DNA of 33,384 nucleotides from an uncultured Flavobacteriales bacterium (GCA_937876095.1 CALFIE010000023.1:1-33384), one strand, 5' to 3'; positions 1 through 7,875 are shown, numbered from the stretch's first letter. The notes: generated by a model from the letters alone, not told the origin. Numbers and translations are program-made.

Positions 1-524
1 GCCCTAATTATTTAGGAGTAATAAAACCAGACGGAAGTACAAGAGGAACTGCAACCGAAACCGTTTACAACAATGCACTAACTTCTGCAAGTGGAACTTC
101 ACTTGCAACACCTGTTGCAGCAGGAGGTGTTGCTTGTTTGCTACAAGCATTACCAAATTCTACAAGTAGAACTTTGGTACACGAAAAATTAAGAAAAACA
201 GCTTCTCTTTATCCGAATAACACCGAACAAATGGGAAATGGAATTCTAAATTTTGGAAATGCACTCACTTCACTTTTATCTACAATCGAATTAGATGCAG
301 ACAGCAGTTTGAGTATTTACCCAAATCCTACCAAAGATTTTGTGACCATAAAAACTAAGAAAATTATTGGTAATGTATCTATTTATGATAGTTTAGGTAG
401 ATTGATTGCTAATAATCAATCTAAAAATAATATCGTGAATTTCAAAGGATTTGCAAAAGGCATCTATTACCTTAAAATAGAAATTGACAAAAAAGTAGTG
501 GTGAAAAAAGTGATAAAAGAGTAA
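1..524 (+). CDS. Subtilisin-like (S8) serine protease, C-terminal part, with T9SS sorting domain
   Basis: The reading frame is open from the window edge (first full codon at nt 3), so only the last 173 residues are visible. They start inside the peptidase S8 domain: GTSLATPVAAG matches the S8 catalytic-serine motif GTSMATPHVAG, with the Ser codon at 99-101. After a short helical stretch the last ~70 residues, beginning near SIYPNPTKDF and ending in a Lys-rich KKVIKE tail, form a type A T9SS sorting domain. This is normally cleaved when the cargo is exported and anchored or released at the outer membrane. The inferred role is an exported protease. The N-terminus, signal peptide and catalytic Asp/His lie outside the window. 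Confidence 0.9.
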   Translation, partial: PNYLGVIKPDGSTRGTATETVYNNALTSASGTSLATPVAAGGVACLLQALPNSTSRTLVHEKLRKTASLYPNNTEQMGNGILNFGNALTSLLSTIELDADSSLSIYPNPTKDFVTIKTKKIIGNVSIYDSLGRLIANNQSKNNIVNFKGFAKGIYYLKIEIDKKVVVKKVIKE

Positions 525-636
525 GTGTATCAGTTCAAGGTTTAAGCCTTAAATCTATCAAGATTTTTTTATGATATCTGAAAAATTAAAATAAACCTTG
601 CTTTAGTTGCCGACTTAAGATAACACAAATAAGAGT

Positions 637-1404
637 ATGATGAAATTAATGCAAAATTTAGAATTTCTTATTGAAAAAACGGCTGAAATTGAAAAATTAG
701 TTGTTCAACAAAATAAAAACGAACTTGAAACTGTTAATTTATTTTACCATACTATTCTTGTTAGAACAAATAGTATTTTAAATAGTGTTTATATTTTATC
801 TAATCAAATTGATAAGAACAAATATGCAATTCATATATTATTAAGACCATTAATACTTGATTATTATTATATACATTTTTTAGTCCAAAAATATTGGGTG
901 AAAAATAATAGCATTCTAGACAAAAATAATATTGAAAACTTAGCATATTTATGTTTAACAGATGGTGTAAAATCTTCTTATCAGTCTGTGAGAAAAAGCT
1001 TAAATTACCTTTCAGAAGAAGAAAAAAAGGAAATAGAAAATAATTTTAAAAATCTCTTTGCTTTTTGTATAAAAGATATTGATGTGAGTTTTGATAAATT
1101 GGAATTTGATATAGATTTGAAAAATGATGAGAGTATTACTGCTAGTAAAATTGAAAAACAGCTCCAAAGTGGAGATATAAATGGTGATAGACTAAAAAAA
1201 TTATATGATTTTCTTTCAAAATATGACCACAATACAATTGTTGGATACTTGGATTATGTTTCTCTTCCAAAAAACACAAAAATAATTGAAGAATCTATTT
1301 TTATAATTAGGAAGAATTTTATTTATTTTTTACTGCTAATATGGGAAGAAACCAAAATAAGCGAAGTATTGGTATTGTATAACAATGAACTTAAAAATGA
1401 ATGA
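637..1404 (+). CDS. Hypothetical all-alpha protein, very AT-rich
   Basis: A 255-residue protein of unknown function. No signal peptide or membrane span is evident. The predicted structure is almost entirely helical, with many Lys, Asn, Ile and Leu residues. The segment around residues 45-90 (LLRPLILDYYYIHFLVQKYW) is loosely reminiscent of the DUF5677 type of helical protein, but I cannot establish membership. The frame opens with two consecutive ATG codons and has no clear Shine-Dalgarno. G+C looks clearly lower than in the neighbouring housekeeping genes, and the gene stands alone between a T9SS protease and a convergent methyltransferase gene. It may be an acquired accessory gene. The length and codon pattern support a real gene; the function is open. 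Confidence 0.7.
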   Translation: MMKLMQNLEFLIEKTAEIEKLVVQQNKNELETVNLFYHTILVRTNSILNSVYILSNQIDKNKYAIHILLRPLILDYYYIHFLVQKYWVKNNSILDKNNIENLAYLCLTDGVKSSYQSVRKSLNYLSEEEKKEIENNFKNLFAFCIKDIDVSFDKLEFDIDLKNDESITASKIEKQLQSGDINGDRLKKLYDFLSKYDHNTIVGYLDYVSLPKNTKIIEESIFIIRKNFIYFLLLIWEETKISEVLVLYNNELKNE

Positions 1405-1596
1405 ATGAAATATACAAATTGAATTGTGAATGTGATTTGATTGAACATTTTGTAACGGTTATATTGACATTTTTTTTTAAAATTTGATTTATATAATTTG
1501 AATATTAAATCAATCTTACAAAAATAATTATTCAAAAGACTTTCAGTATGACAAAAACTGACGAATTTCTGAGAAAATCTCTGGAAACAAAGAGAA

Positions 1597-2361
1597 TTAT
1601 TTTCTTACTACTGGTAAAATCTCGTTCTCCATCAATCCAAATTTTTTGATGTCGTCTTTGGAAAATTTTTGGGAATAAAAATTAGCTTCTGCTTTGAAAC
1701 CAACCGATTTCAATCTGTCAAAATAATCCATTCCGTACCAACGAACGTGATCGTATTGTCCGAAATGTTTTTGGCGTTCTTTTGGATCTTTGATTGTAAA
1801 ATCTTCATAGGTTTTTTCCAAAGAATTTTTCATTGGTATTTGAAAAATTCCCCAACCTCCTTTTTTCATTACACGATAAAGCTCACTCATAGCTTTTCTA
1901 TCGTCTTCAATATGTTCTAAAACGTGGTTGCAGAATAGGACATCAAAACTTTCATTTTCAAAAGGTAAATCCAAAATGTCAGCTTTTACATCTACAATTG
2001 GTGAAAACAAATCGGCAGAAATGTAATCCAGATTTTTCATTTTTTTGAATTTTCTTAAAAATTCTTGTTCTGGAGCAATGTGCAAAACTTTATAATTTTT
2101 AGTGAAAAAATCGGTTTCATTTTGCAGATACAGCCACATTTGTCGGTGTCTTTCTAAACTCAATGTTCCTGGTGAAAGTGCATTTTCACGCTGTTTTCCG
2201 TAACCGTAAGGTAAAAATTTTCGGTAACCTTTTCCATCAATTGGGTCATAGAATTTGTTTCCCTTGTAGAACTGATAAATCAAAGGTCGTCCCAAAATGC
2301 TCAATTGAATCAACAATGGACGTGGAATTTTATTGAGAAGGAATTTGGTTATGTTTTTCAT
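1597..2361 (-). CDS. Class I SAM-dependent methyltransferase
   Basis: A 254-residue methyltransferase of the Methyltransf_11 type. Motif I is VLHIAPEQEF (about residues 92-101), where the usual D-x-G-x-G is replaced by HIAPE. The second-strand acid lies in DYISADLF, followed by DILDLPFENESFDVLFCNHV (residues 128-147) and HVLEHIEDD, the usual motif II/III region. RVMKKGGWGIFQIPM is the post-motif strand. The N-terminal ~80 residues, with GNKFYDPIDGKGYRKFLPYG, are an extension that may set substrate specificity. The substrate is not deducible. Its ATG lies 2 bp after the Fic stop codon, so it is probably co-transcribed with fic and perhaps map. Read-through from the unrelated gene on the other strand is unlikely because the two converge over a 192-bp gap. 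Confidence 0.88.
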   Translation of the reverse strand: MKNITKFLLNKIPRPLLIQLSILGRPLIYQFYKGNKFYDPIDGKGYRKFLPYGYGKQRENALSPGTLSLERHRQMWLYLQNETDFFTKNYKVLHIAPEQEFLRKFKKMKNLDYISADLFSPIVDVKADILDLPFENESFDVLFCNHVLEHIEDDRKAMSELYRVMKKGGWGIFQIPMKNSLEKTYEDFTIKDPKERQKHFGQYDHVRWYGMDYFDRLKSVGFKAEANFYSQKFSKDDIKKFGLMENEILPVVRK

Positions 2362-2363
2362 TT

Positions 2364-3401
2364 TTAAAAATAAGTATTAACAGCGAATTCAAATTGATCT
2401 ATAAAAATTTTCTTAAACGCAGATATATTATTTTGCTCATAAAATAGAAGCATTGCTTTTTTGTAATCAATAGAATCAACCGTTCTGAACGAAAGTGGAC
2501 AAAAATTATAATACATTAATACAGCGTTACTAACAATTCTTGCAGTCCTTTTATTACCATCCATAAATGGTTGAATGTAGGAAATTAACATTAAAACGAG
2601 CAAAGCTTTTTCAAAAATAATTTGTTTGGAATTGATTAAGATACAAGATTTTTCTACAGCTTCACGAATTTGAAATTCGTTATCCAAAGGTTTATAATTG
2701 GTACCAGAAATTCCCACCTTCCTTTTCCTCAAATTTTTAGAAACACCTAATTCTTTTACCAAAATTCTGTGAATATTTTCAATTTTAGAAATAGAAATAT
2801 CATTAAAATAATCTTGATTTTCAATTAAAAAATCAAGTGCATCTTTGTGGTTGAGCAACATGACGGCCTCATCTTTTGTCTTTCCAGTGGCAGTTTCTTT
2901 TTCCTTTAATAGTTTTTCTGTCTCTAAAAGCGAATAAGTGTTTCCCTCAATTTGGGATGATTTCCAACTGAGGTCGATAGCTAATCTTTCCAGTTCATTT
3001 ATATATTCATTTTCAGAAAGTTGAGAAACATTTTCTATGAATTTCTGCTGAAGTTGATTTAAAAAATCTAATTCGTTTTTCGTAAACAAATTGATTTTGG
3101 ACAAAATTTCTTCAATCAAATCAAAATTGAAATTTTCTTTTATTTTTCGACCATCAATTTCTATTTGATAATAATTTTCTACATCAATCGGTGCTAAAAC
3201 CTCAAAACTATCTGAAATTTTGTATTTTGTAGATTTTCCTATACCTGAAACCGAGATGTAGTTTTCTGATAACAAGTTGTTTAAAATCCTTTTCAGTGTA
3301 GCCAAACTGATCTCTAAGCCAGATTCTGAAAGAATCTCACCCGATGATTTTAACGGATTTTCTTTTAAAAAAAGAAGAATTTTTTGCTCGTTATTATCCA
3401 T
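2364..3401 (-). CDS. Fic-domain protein with N-terminal winged helix; catalytic His replaced by Gln
   Basis: A 345-residue protein. Residues 1-65 look like a winged helix-turn-helix (EILSESGLEISLATLKRIL, then a wing). Residues 148-154, SSQIEGN, fit the Fic inhibitory motif [S/T]xxxE[G/N] placed N-terminal to the core (class II Fic). The active-site loop is QPFMDGNKRTAR (residues 277-288): the anion-binding GNxR part is intact, but the first residue, normally the catalytic His of HPFx[D/E]GNxxR, is Gln (codon CAA). Family knowledge: active Fic enzymes mostly transfer AMP to hydroxyl side chains, and His is the general base. Inference: the protein is inactive or altered in chemistry and may act mainly as a DNA-binding regulator. 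It lies between map and a methyltransferase gene (2-bp gap to the latter). Its promoter carries a symmetric operator-like array. The Gln may be common to its subfamily; I could not check. Confidence 0.88.
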   Translation of the reverse strand: MDNNEQKILLFLKENPLKSSGEILSESGLEISLATLKRILNNLLSENYISVSGIGKSTKYKISDSFEVLAPIDVENYYQIEIDGRKIKENFNFDLIEEILSKINLFTKNELDFLNQLQQKFIENVSQLSENEYINELERLAIDLSWKSSQIEGNTYSLLETEKLLKEKETATGKTKDEAVMLLNHKDALDFLIENQDYFNDISISKIENIHRILVKELGVSKNLRKRKVGISGTNYKPLDNEFQIREAVEKSCILINSKQIIFEKALLVLMLISYIQPFMDGNKRTARIVSNAVLMYYNFCPLSFRTVDSIDYKKAMLLFYEQNNISAFKKIFIDQFEFAVNTYF

Positions 3402-3411
3402 TTATTTATTT

Positions 3412-3487
3412 TACAGCTCAGTTAATATAAAAATACGGCTCAAATTTACTTAATTTTGAGCCGTATTTCCAAATTTTTTGAGCTGTA
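3412..3487 (-). promoter_or_regulatory. fic promoter with four-half-site concentric operator
   Basis: Read on the minus strand, a -33 element TTTG (3470-3473) and a -7 element TAAATTTG (3441-3448), 21 bp apart, match the Bacteroidota promoter consensus TTTG-N19-21-TAnnTTTG. Four 9-bp half-sites tile it (plus-strand sequence): TACAGCTCA 3412-3420, TACGGCTCA 3434-3442, TGAGCCGTA 3457-3465 and TGAGCTGTA 3479-3487. The inner pair extends to 14-bp perfect arms (3431-3444 and 3455-3468). The inner and outer pairs are inverted repeats about the same centre (3449.5), and adjacent sites start 22-23 bp apart. One site overlaps the -7 box, one lies in the spacer, one is just upstream of -33, and one is in the leader 11 bp from the fic ATG. 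This fits repression, probably by the Fic winged helix. The inner hairpin followed by TTTTTATATT could also terminate map transcription. Confidence 0.72.
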
Positions 3488-3525
3488 TTTTTAATCTCAA
3501 ATACTTTTCAAATTATTAAAAGACT

Positions 3526-4335
3526 TTAAAAATCCATTGTAAAAGGTGCTTCTTCGTCGCTTACAATTCCTAAAGCTTCATAAATATATTTGAAGGTAGA
3601 AAGCAAAACAGGTTTCCCTTTGATAATCGCAACATCATGCTCAAAATGTGCAGAAGGCGAATTATCGAGTGAAGTTACAGTCCAACCATCTGAATGGAAT
3701 TTCACTTTTTCGGTTCCGAGATTAATCATTGGTTCTATGGCGAGAACAATGCCATCTTTTAGGACTTTTCCACTTCCTTTTCTGCCATAATTGGGAACTT
3801 GTGGATCTTCGTGCATTTTTCTGCCCAATCCGTGACCAACCAATTCGCGAACCACACCATAACCTTCTTTTTCGCAATATTCTTGTATCGCGTTAGAAAT
3901 ATCTCCTACTCTTTTTCCGCGAACACATTGTTCGATTCCTTTGTACAAAGATTCTTTGGTAATTTTTAATAATTTTTTGGTTTCCGGTGCAACTTCGCCA
4001 ACTTCAAAAGAATACGCGTGATCACCATAAAATCCGTTCATATAAACTCCGCAATCTACAGATAAAATATCACCTTCTTGCAAAGGTTTGGTGTTGGGAA
4101 TTCCGTGAACTACTTCTGCATTCGGAGAAATACACAAAGAATTCGGGAAACCATACATTCCTAAAAATCCTGGTTCACCACCATTGTCTTTTATAAAATC
4201 GTGGGCTAATTTATCAAGGTGCAAAGTGGTAATTCCTGGTTTTATTTCTTTGGCAATTAAACCCAAAGTTTTAGAAACCAATTGTGCACTTTCGCGCATT
4301 AGACGGAGTTCGTCTATATTTTTTAGATGAATCAT
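3526..4335 (-). CDS. map: Type I methionine aminopeptidase
   Basis: A 269-residue enzyme that removes the initiator Met from nascent proteins. All five metal ligands of the pita-bread fold are visible: D94 (SVDCGVYMNG), D105 (GFYGDHAYSF), H168 (LVGHGLGRKMHEDP), E201 (LAIEPMINLG) and E232 (AHFEHDVAI). The substrate-contacting H77 is in VVHGIPN. Length is normal for the bacterial class, with no N-terminal extension. It begins at ATG 4335, 84 bp downstream of the HAD hydrolase gene, and is followed after 124 bp by fic on the same strand. In E. coli map is a monocistronic housekeeping gene. Here it probably heads or sits within a leftward transcription unit. Confidence 0.97.
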   Translation of the reverse strand: MIHLKNIDELRLMRESAQLVSKTLGLIAKEIKPGITTLHLDKLAHDFIKDNGGEPGFLGMYGFPNSLCISPNAEVVHGIPNTKPLQEGDILSVDCGVYMNGFYGDHAYSFEVGEVAPETKKLLKITKESLYKGIEQCVRGKRVGDISNAIQEYCEKEGYGVVRELVGHGLGRKMHEDPQVPNYGRKGSGKVLKDGIVLAIEPMINLGTEKVKFHSDGWTVTSLDNSPSAHFEHDVAIIKGKPVLLSTFKYIYEALGIVSDEEAPFTMDF

Positions 4336-4351
4336 TTCTTAAATGTAATAA

Positions 4352-4420
4352 TGTAACAATTTAACAATCACAATTATGTAAATTGTTACAATGGTAAATT
4401 GCTATATTGGTAAATTTACC
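4352..4420. repeat. Intergenic inverted repeats between the HAD gene and map
   Basis: TGTAACAATTT (4352-4362) is repeated in inverted orientation as AAATTGTTACA (4380-4390). It is followed by a perfect 12-bp palindrome GGTAAATTTACC (4409-4420) that touches the stop codon of the HAD gene. There is no U-tract after the first hairpin on the minus strand, so a terminator is not obvious. This kind of AT-rich GTAACAATTTAACAAT spacer resembles degenerate intergenic repeats of flavobacteria (inference). Confidence 0.5.
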
Positions 4421-4851
4421 TACCAAAAAAGTCCTTTCTTTTTCTCTTTTTTCAGTTTAGAATAGGCTAAAACTTCGCTTCCTTCAACTCGGAATTCTAT
4501 TTTTTCATTGATGATATTGTAGATTTCTCCCCAACCTGGAAAACCACCGAGATTTCGGTCGTCGATAAATAAATCTGCATCAATTTTTCTGGATTGTTGT
4601 TCGGAATCAAAAACTTCACCTTCGAAACTTGAATTTACTGCATAAAATTCTAACCCATTTTTTTTGCAAAATTCTACGGCTTCTTCTAAAGTTTTGCCAT
4701 GTCTATAAGTCCATAATATTAATCGATAACCTTCTGATTGCAATTTTCTTAAGGTTTCAAATACAAAAGTTTTGGGTTTGCCAATTCCAGGATAAGCATC
4801 ATCTACAATGGTTCCGTCGAAATCTATAGCCAGTTTTTTATTGCTTTTCAT
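4420..4851 (-). CDS. HAD-superfamily phosphatase-like hydrolase (BT0820 type)
   Basis: A compact 143-residue HAD protein. Motif I, IDFDGTIVDD, is at residues 9-18 with nucleophile D10 and acid D12. The motif II Thr is in LILWTYR (T48). The motif IV acids are in LFIDDRN (D97/D98). There is little room for a cap domain. It resembles the BT0820-like small HAD hydrolases of Bacteroidota. The substrate is unknown and no specific phosphatase can be claimed. A TATATTTG promoter box lies 23 nt upstream of the ATG at 4851, and map follows on the same strand after 84 bp, so the two may share a transcript. Confidence 0.85.
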   Translation of the reverse strand: MKSNKKLAIDFDGTIVDDAYPGIGKPKTFVFETLRKLQSEGYRLILWTYRHGKTLEEAVEFCKKNGLEFYAVNSSFEGEVFDSEQQSRKIDADLFIDDRNLGGFPGWGEIYNIINEKIEFRVEGSEVLAYSKLKKEKKKGLFW

Positions 4852-4874
4852 CTGTGTAAAATTTTTGAATTTTG

Positions 4875-4882
4875 CAAATATA
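4875..4882 (-). promoter_or_regulatory. -7 promoter box (TATATTTG) of the HAD gene
   Basis: CAAATATA on the plus strand reads TATATTTG on the minus strand, a match to TAnnTTTG, 23 nt before the start codon. I see no convincing TTTG at the -33 position. Confidence 0.45.
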
Positions 4883-4938
4883 CAAAATTAAGAAAGCGAC
4901 CGAATGAATCAATCACTTTTTGTATAAGATTTTATGAT

Positions 4939-6465
4939 TTACGACACCAAAACTTCTCCGGTCATAATTTTGGGGATTTCTATTCCCATTACTTTCAAAA
5001 TACTGGGTGCAATATCACCTAATTTGCCCGGTTTCAAATTCCAGGTTCGGTCTTTATCCATCACAATTAATGGAACTAAATTGGTAGAATGTTGCGTGTT
5101 TGGACTTCCATCTGGATTTTTCATCACGTCGGAATTTCCGTGGTCTGCCAAAATAAATACCGCATAATCGTGTTCATAAGCAGTTTCGGCCACTTTTTGG
5201 ATGCATTTATCTACCGCTTCACAAGCTTTTATCGCCGCTTCCATACTTCCTGTATGACCTACCATATCAGCATTTGCGAAATTTAGACAAACAAAATCTG
5301 CCGATTCTTTTTCCAATTCCGGAACGATGGCGTCTCTAATATCATAAGCCGACATTTCCGGCTTTAAATCGTAAGTTGCAACATCTTTCGGACTTGGACA
5401 AAGCAATCTTTTTTCACCCACAAATTCAGCTTCTCTACCTCCCGAAAAGAAAAAAGTAACGTGCGGATATTTCTCCGTTTCTGCAATTCGGATTTGTGTT
5501 TTATGATTTTTTTCTAAAATTTCTCCCATCGTTTCTTCCAACACATTTTCATCAAAAATCACCTTCACATCGTGGAAAGAATCGTCGTAATTGGTTAAGG
5601 TAACATAATAAAGATTCAGTTTTTTCATTCCAAATTCTGAGAAATCTTGCTGAGAAAGCACTTCGGTAATTTCTCTACCTCTATCTGTACGGAAATTGAA
5701 ACAGAAAACCACATCTCCATCTTCAATTTTCGCAACTGGATTTCCGTTTTCGGTAATAATGATTGGTTTCAAAAACTCATCGGTTACACCGTTTTTATAG
5801 GATTTTACAATTGCTTCTACTGGATTTTTCGTTTCTTCACCAACTGAATTTACCATTGCATCATAAGCAATTTTCACACGTTCCCAACGTTTGTCGCGAT
5901 CCATTGCGTAATATCTACCAATGATGGTTGCTAATTTTCCGGTAGAACTTTTCATATGATTTTGCAAATCTTCTATAAAGCCCAATCCAGATTCTGGGTC
6001 ACAATCTCTACCATCAGTAAAAGCGTGCACGAACACATTGTCATTCAATCCAAATTCTTTAGCCGAAGTTAAAAGCCCTTTTAAATGGTTGATGTGAGAA
6101 TGTACTCCTCCATTGGAAACCAAGCCAATGAAATGTACTTTTTTATTATTATCTTTTGCGTATTTATAAGCTTCTTGAATGCCTTTTTCATGACCTAAAG
6201 TTCCGTTTTCTACCGCCAAATTTAGTTTTACTAAATTTTGATACACTACTCTTCCTGCTCCTAAATTCATATGTCCAACTTCAGAATTCCCCATTTGTCC
6301 GGCTGGTAAACCTACGGATAAACCAGATGCTTCTAAAGTAGTATTTGGGAATTTCTGGTAGCAAGAATCTATAAAAGGCGTGTTTGCTTGGTAAACTGCT
6401 GAAACATTATTATCTGTACCAATTCCCCATCCATCGAGAATTGCTAGTATTGCTTTTTTAGCCAT
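4939..6465 (-). CDS. gpmI: 2,3-bisphosphoglycerate-independent phosphoglycerate mutase
   Basis: A 508-residue enzyme that interconverts 3- and 2-phosphoglycerate in glycolysis and gluconeogenesis, with Mn2+ and a phosphoserine intermediate. The N-terminal metal site is AILDGWG (D11). The catalytic serine is S61 in QMGNSEVGHMNLGAGR. Further signatures are HAFTDGRDCDPESG, the phosphotransferase-domain FRTDRGREIT, and the C-terminal metal motifs ADMVGHTG, ADHGNSDVM and NTQHSTNLVP. Length is standard for the family (about 510). It stands alone on the minus strand between the HAD gene (87-bp gap) and a divergent yciH, with a TAAATTTG box 21 nt upstream of the ATG. Confidence 0.97.
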   Translation of the reverse strand: MAKKAILAILDGWGIGTDNNVSAVYQANTPFIDSCYQKFPNTTLEASGLSVGLPAGQMGNSEVGHMNLGAGRVVYQNLVKLNLAVENGTLGHEKGIQEAYKYAKDNNKKVHFIGLVSNGGVHSHINHLKGLLTSAKEFGLNDNVFVHAFTDGRDCDPESGLGFIEDLQNHMKSSTGKLATIIGRYYAMDRDKRWERVKIAYDAMVNSVGEETKNPVEAIVKSYKNGVTDEFLKPIIITENGNPVAKIEDGDVVFCFNFRTDRGREITEVLSQQDFSEFGMKKLNLYYVTLTNYDDSFHDVKVIFDENVLEETMGEILEKNHKTQIRIAETEKYPHVTFFFSGGREAEFVGEKRLLCPSPKDVATYDLKPEMSAYDIRDAIVPELEKESADFVCLNFANADMVGHTGSMEAAIKACEAVDKCIQKVAETAYEHDYAVFILADHGNSDVMKNPDGSPNTQHSTNLVPLIVMDKDRTWNLKPGKLGDIAPSILKVMGIEIPKIMTGEVLVS

Positions 6466-6486
6466 TTTCTTTGTAATTTTATGCTA

Positions 6487-6494
6487 CAAATTTA
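6487..6494 (-). promoter_or_regulatory. -7 promoter box (TAAATTTG) of gpmI
   Basis: CAAATTTA on the plus strand matches TAnnTTTG on the minus strand, 21 nt before the gpmI ATG. The -33 region is not recognisable. Confidence 0.45.
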
Positions 6495-6610
6495 CAAAAT
6501 TATCAAGCGAAATCTGTTTTTAGAGCATTTGATTTTTTCTGAAGCATAAAAGGTTTTTGGAATCAAAAAAAAGATGTAGATTTACCCTTCTTTTTTATGA
6601 AATGTAGAAA

Positions 6611-6934
6611 ATGGATTTAAGAGACCAACTGAAAAATTTATTTCCTGAACACGAAGAGCAGGATTTTGAAATGCCCGAAGAAAAATTTATGCAAAAAGAA
6701 CCGCTGATTTGCAAATTTGAAAAGAAAGGCAGAAACGGAAAACCAGTTACTTTAATTGAAGGTTTTGAAGGAAATGACGACGAACTGAAAAAAATTTCAA
6801 AAAAAATAAAAACCACTCTCGGAATTGGTGGCTCAGAAAAAGACGGAATGATTGTAATACAAGGTGATAATCGTGATAAAATCATGAAAATTTTGCAAGA
6901 AATGGGCTACAAAACAAAACGTGTGGGTGGTTGA
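6611..6934 (+). CDS. yciH: SUI1/eIF1-family translation factor (YciH-like)
   Basis: A 107-residue protein with a SUI1 domain at about residues 33-107. KFEKKGRNGKPVTLIEGF is the basic loop plus first strand, and KTTLGIGGSEKDGMIVIQGD is the typical core with the conserved Gly-rich turn. The ending MGYKTKRVGG is typical of bacterial YciH. The acidic N-terminal 30 residues are a lineage-specific leader. Family knowledge: bacterial YciH resembles eukaryotic eIF1 and can influence the fidelity of initiator selection, but it is not essential. It is transcribed divergently from gpmI, with 86 bp to the downstream nucleoside phosphorylase gene, which may share its transcript. The ATG at 6611 is supported by family length. 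Confidence 0.92.
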   Translation: MDLRDQLKNLFPEHEEQDFEMPEEKFMQKEPLICKFEKKGRNGKPVTLIEGFEGNDDELKKISKKIKTTLGIGGSEKDGMIVIQGDNRDKIMKILQEMGYKTKRVGG

Positions 6935-6942
6935 AAATTCAA

Positions 6943-6990
6943 AGTTTATGGTTTATAGTTTAAAAACCAATTTTGAATATTAAATTTTGA
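6943..6990. repeat. AT-rich degenerate direct repeats
   Basis: The spacer holds GTTTATGGTTTATAGTTTA followed by TTTTGAATATTAAATTTTGAATA, two tandem degenerate motifs. This is low-complexity intergenic sequence with no visible gene. Confidence 0.35.
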
Positions 6991-7020
6991 ATAATTTTAA
7001 TTAAAAAAAATAAAAACAAT

Positions 7021-7875
7021 ATGCTCAATAAACTCGCTGATTCTGAACTGGTTCTAAATCCAGACGGAAGCGTATATCACCTCAATCTACAACCAGAAGA
7101 TATCGCAGAAAAAATACTTTTGGTAGGTGATCCGGACAGAGTTCCGAAAGTTTCACAATTTTTTGATAAAATTGAGATCAAAAAAAATAAACGCGAATTC
7201 TACACACACACCGGAACTTTGCGTGGCGAAAGAATTACCGTAATGTCTACAGGAATTGGTACCGAAAATATCGATATCGTGATGAATGAACTGGATGCTT
7301 TGGTAAATATTGATCTCAAAGAGAAAGAATTCAAAAAAGAACATACTGCACTACAATTATTCAGATTGGGAACTTGTGGTTCTGTAAATCCTGAGATACA
7401 AGTAGATAATATGTTGGTTACCGAAAATGTAGTTGGTTTAGACGGACTACTCCATTTCTATACCGATTATCATTTTGAGAATGATTTTTCCAAAAATTTC
7501 TTGGCGAATTTTCCTTATGAAAAAATAAAACCAATGCTGTATTTTTCTGATTGGACAGAATCTCAACACGAGTACTTCCGAGATGCAAAATATGTAGGTA
7601 ATACCGCAACTTTCCCAGGATTTTATGCTCCACAAGGTCGACAATTGCGCTTGAAATCGGTAGATGACAAATTTTTAGAAGTGTTAAACGATTTGGGCGT
7701 AACCAACTTCGAAATGGAGACTTCTGCAATTTATGGTTTGTCTAAATTATTGGGACACAAAGCAATAACGGTAAACAATGTGATTGCCAACAGAAGACGA
7801 GGCGAATTTTCTGCAGACCATCATCAATCTGAAAAAAATATGATTGAGTGGGTTTTGGAAAGGGTAATTAATTAG
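7021..7875 (+). CDS. Nucleoside phosphorylase (uridine/purine phosphorylase family)
   Basis: A 284-residue PNP/UDP family enzyme, which cleaves a nucleoside with phosphate to the free base and (deoxy)ribose 1-phosphate. The N-terminal phosphate-binding motif is LLVGDPDRVPKVSQFFD. Then come TGIGTENIDIVMNELDAL, RLGTCGSVNPEIQVDNMLV (central GTxG loop) and the ribose-binding FEMETSAIYGLSKLLGHKA with the conserved ExExAA/SA region. Length is slightly above E. coli Udp (253) and similar to Bacteroidota homologues. The base cannot be assigned from sequence alone, so no symbol is given. It follows yciH by 86 bp and ends before a strong bidirectional terminator at 7949-7976. Confidence 0.9.
   Translation: MLNKLADSELVLNPDGSVYHLNLQPEDIAEKILLVGDPDRVPKVSQFFDKIEIKKNKREFYTHTGTLRGERITVMSTGIGTENIDIVMNELDALVNIDLKEKEFKKEHTALQLFRLGTCGSVNPEIQVDNMLVTENVVGLDGLLHFYTDYHFENDFSKNFLANFPYEKIKPMLYFSDWTESQHEYFRDAKYVGNTATFPGFYAPQGRQLRLKSVDDKFLEVLNDLGVTNFEMETSAIYGLSKLLGHKAITVNNVIANRRRGEFSADHHQSEKNMIEWVLERVIN

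Noticed and set aside
1548..1650. A short plus-strand frame starting MTKTDEFLRKSLETKRII near the convergent end of the methyltransferase gene
   Set aside because: It overlaps the 3' end of the methyltransferase gene on the opposite strand, is about 33 codons long and has no promoter or family signal.
3431..3468. The fic-upstream 14-bp hairpin as a plain map terminator only
   Set aside because: The stem is followed by only a short T-run, and the additional outer pair with the same centre is not needed for a terminator. A dual role is still possible and is stated in the feature.
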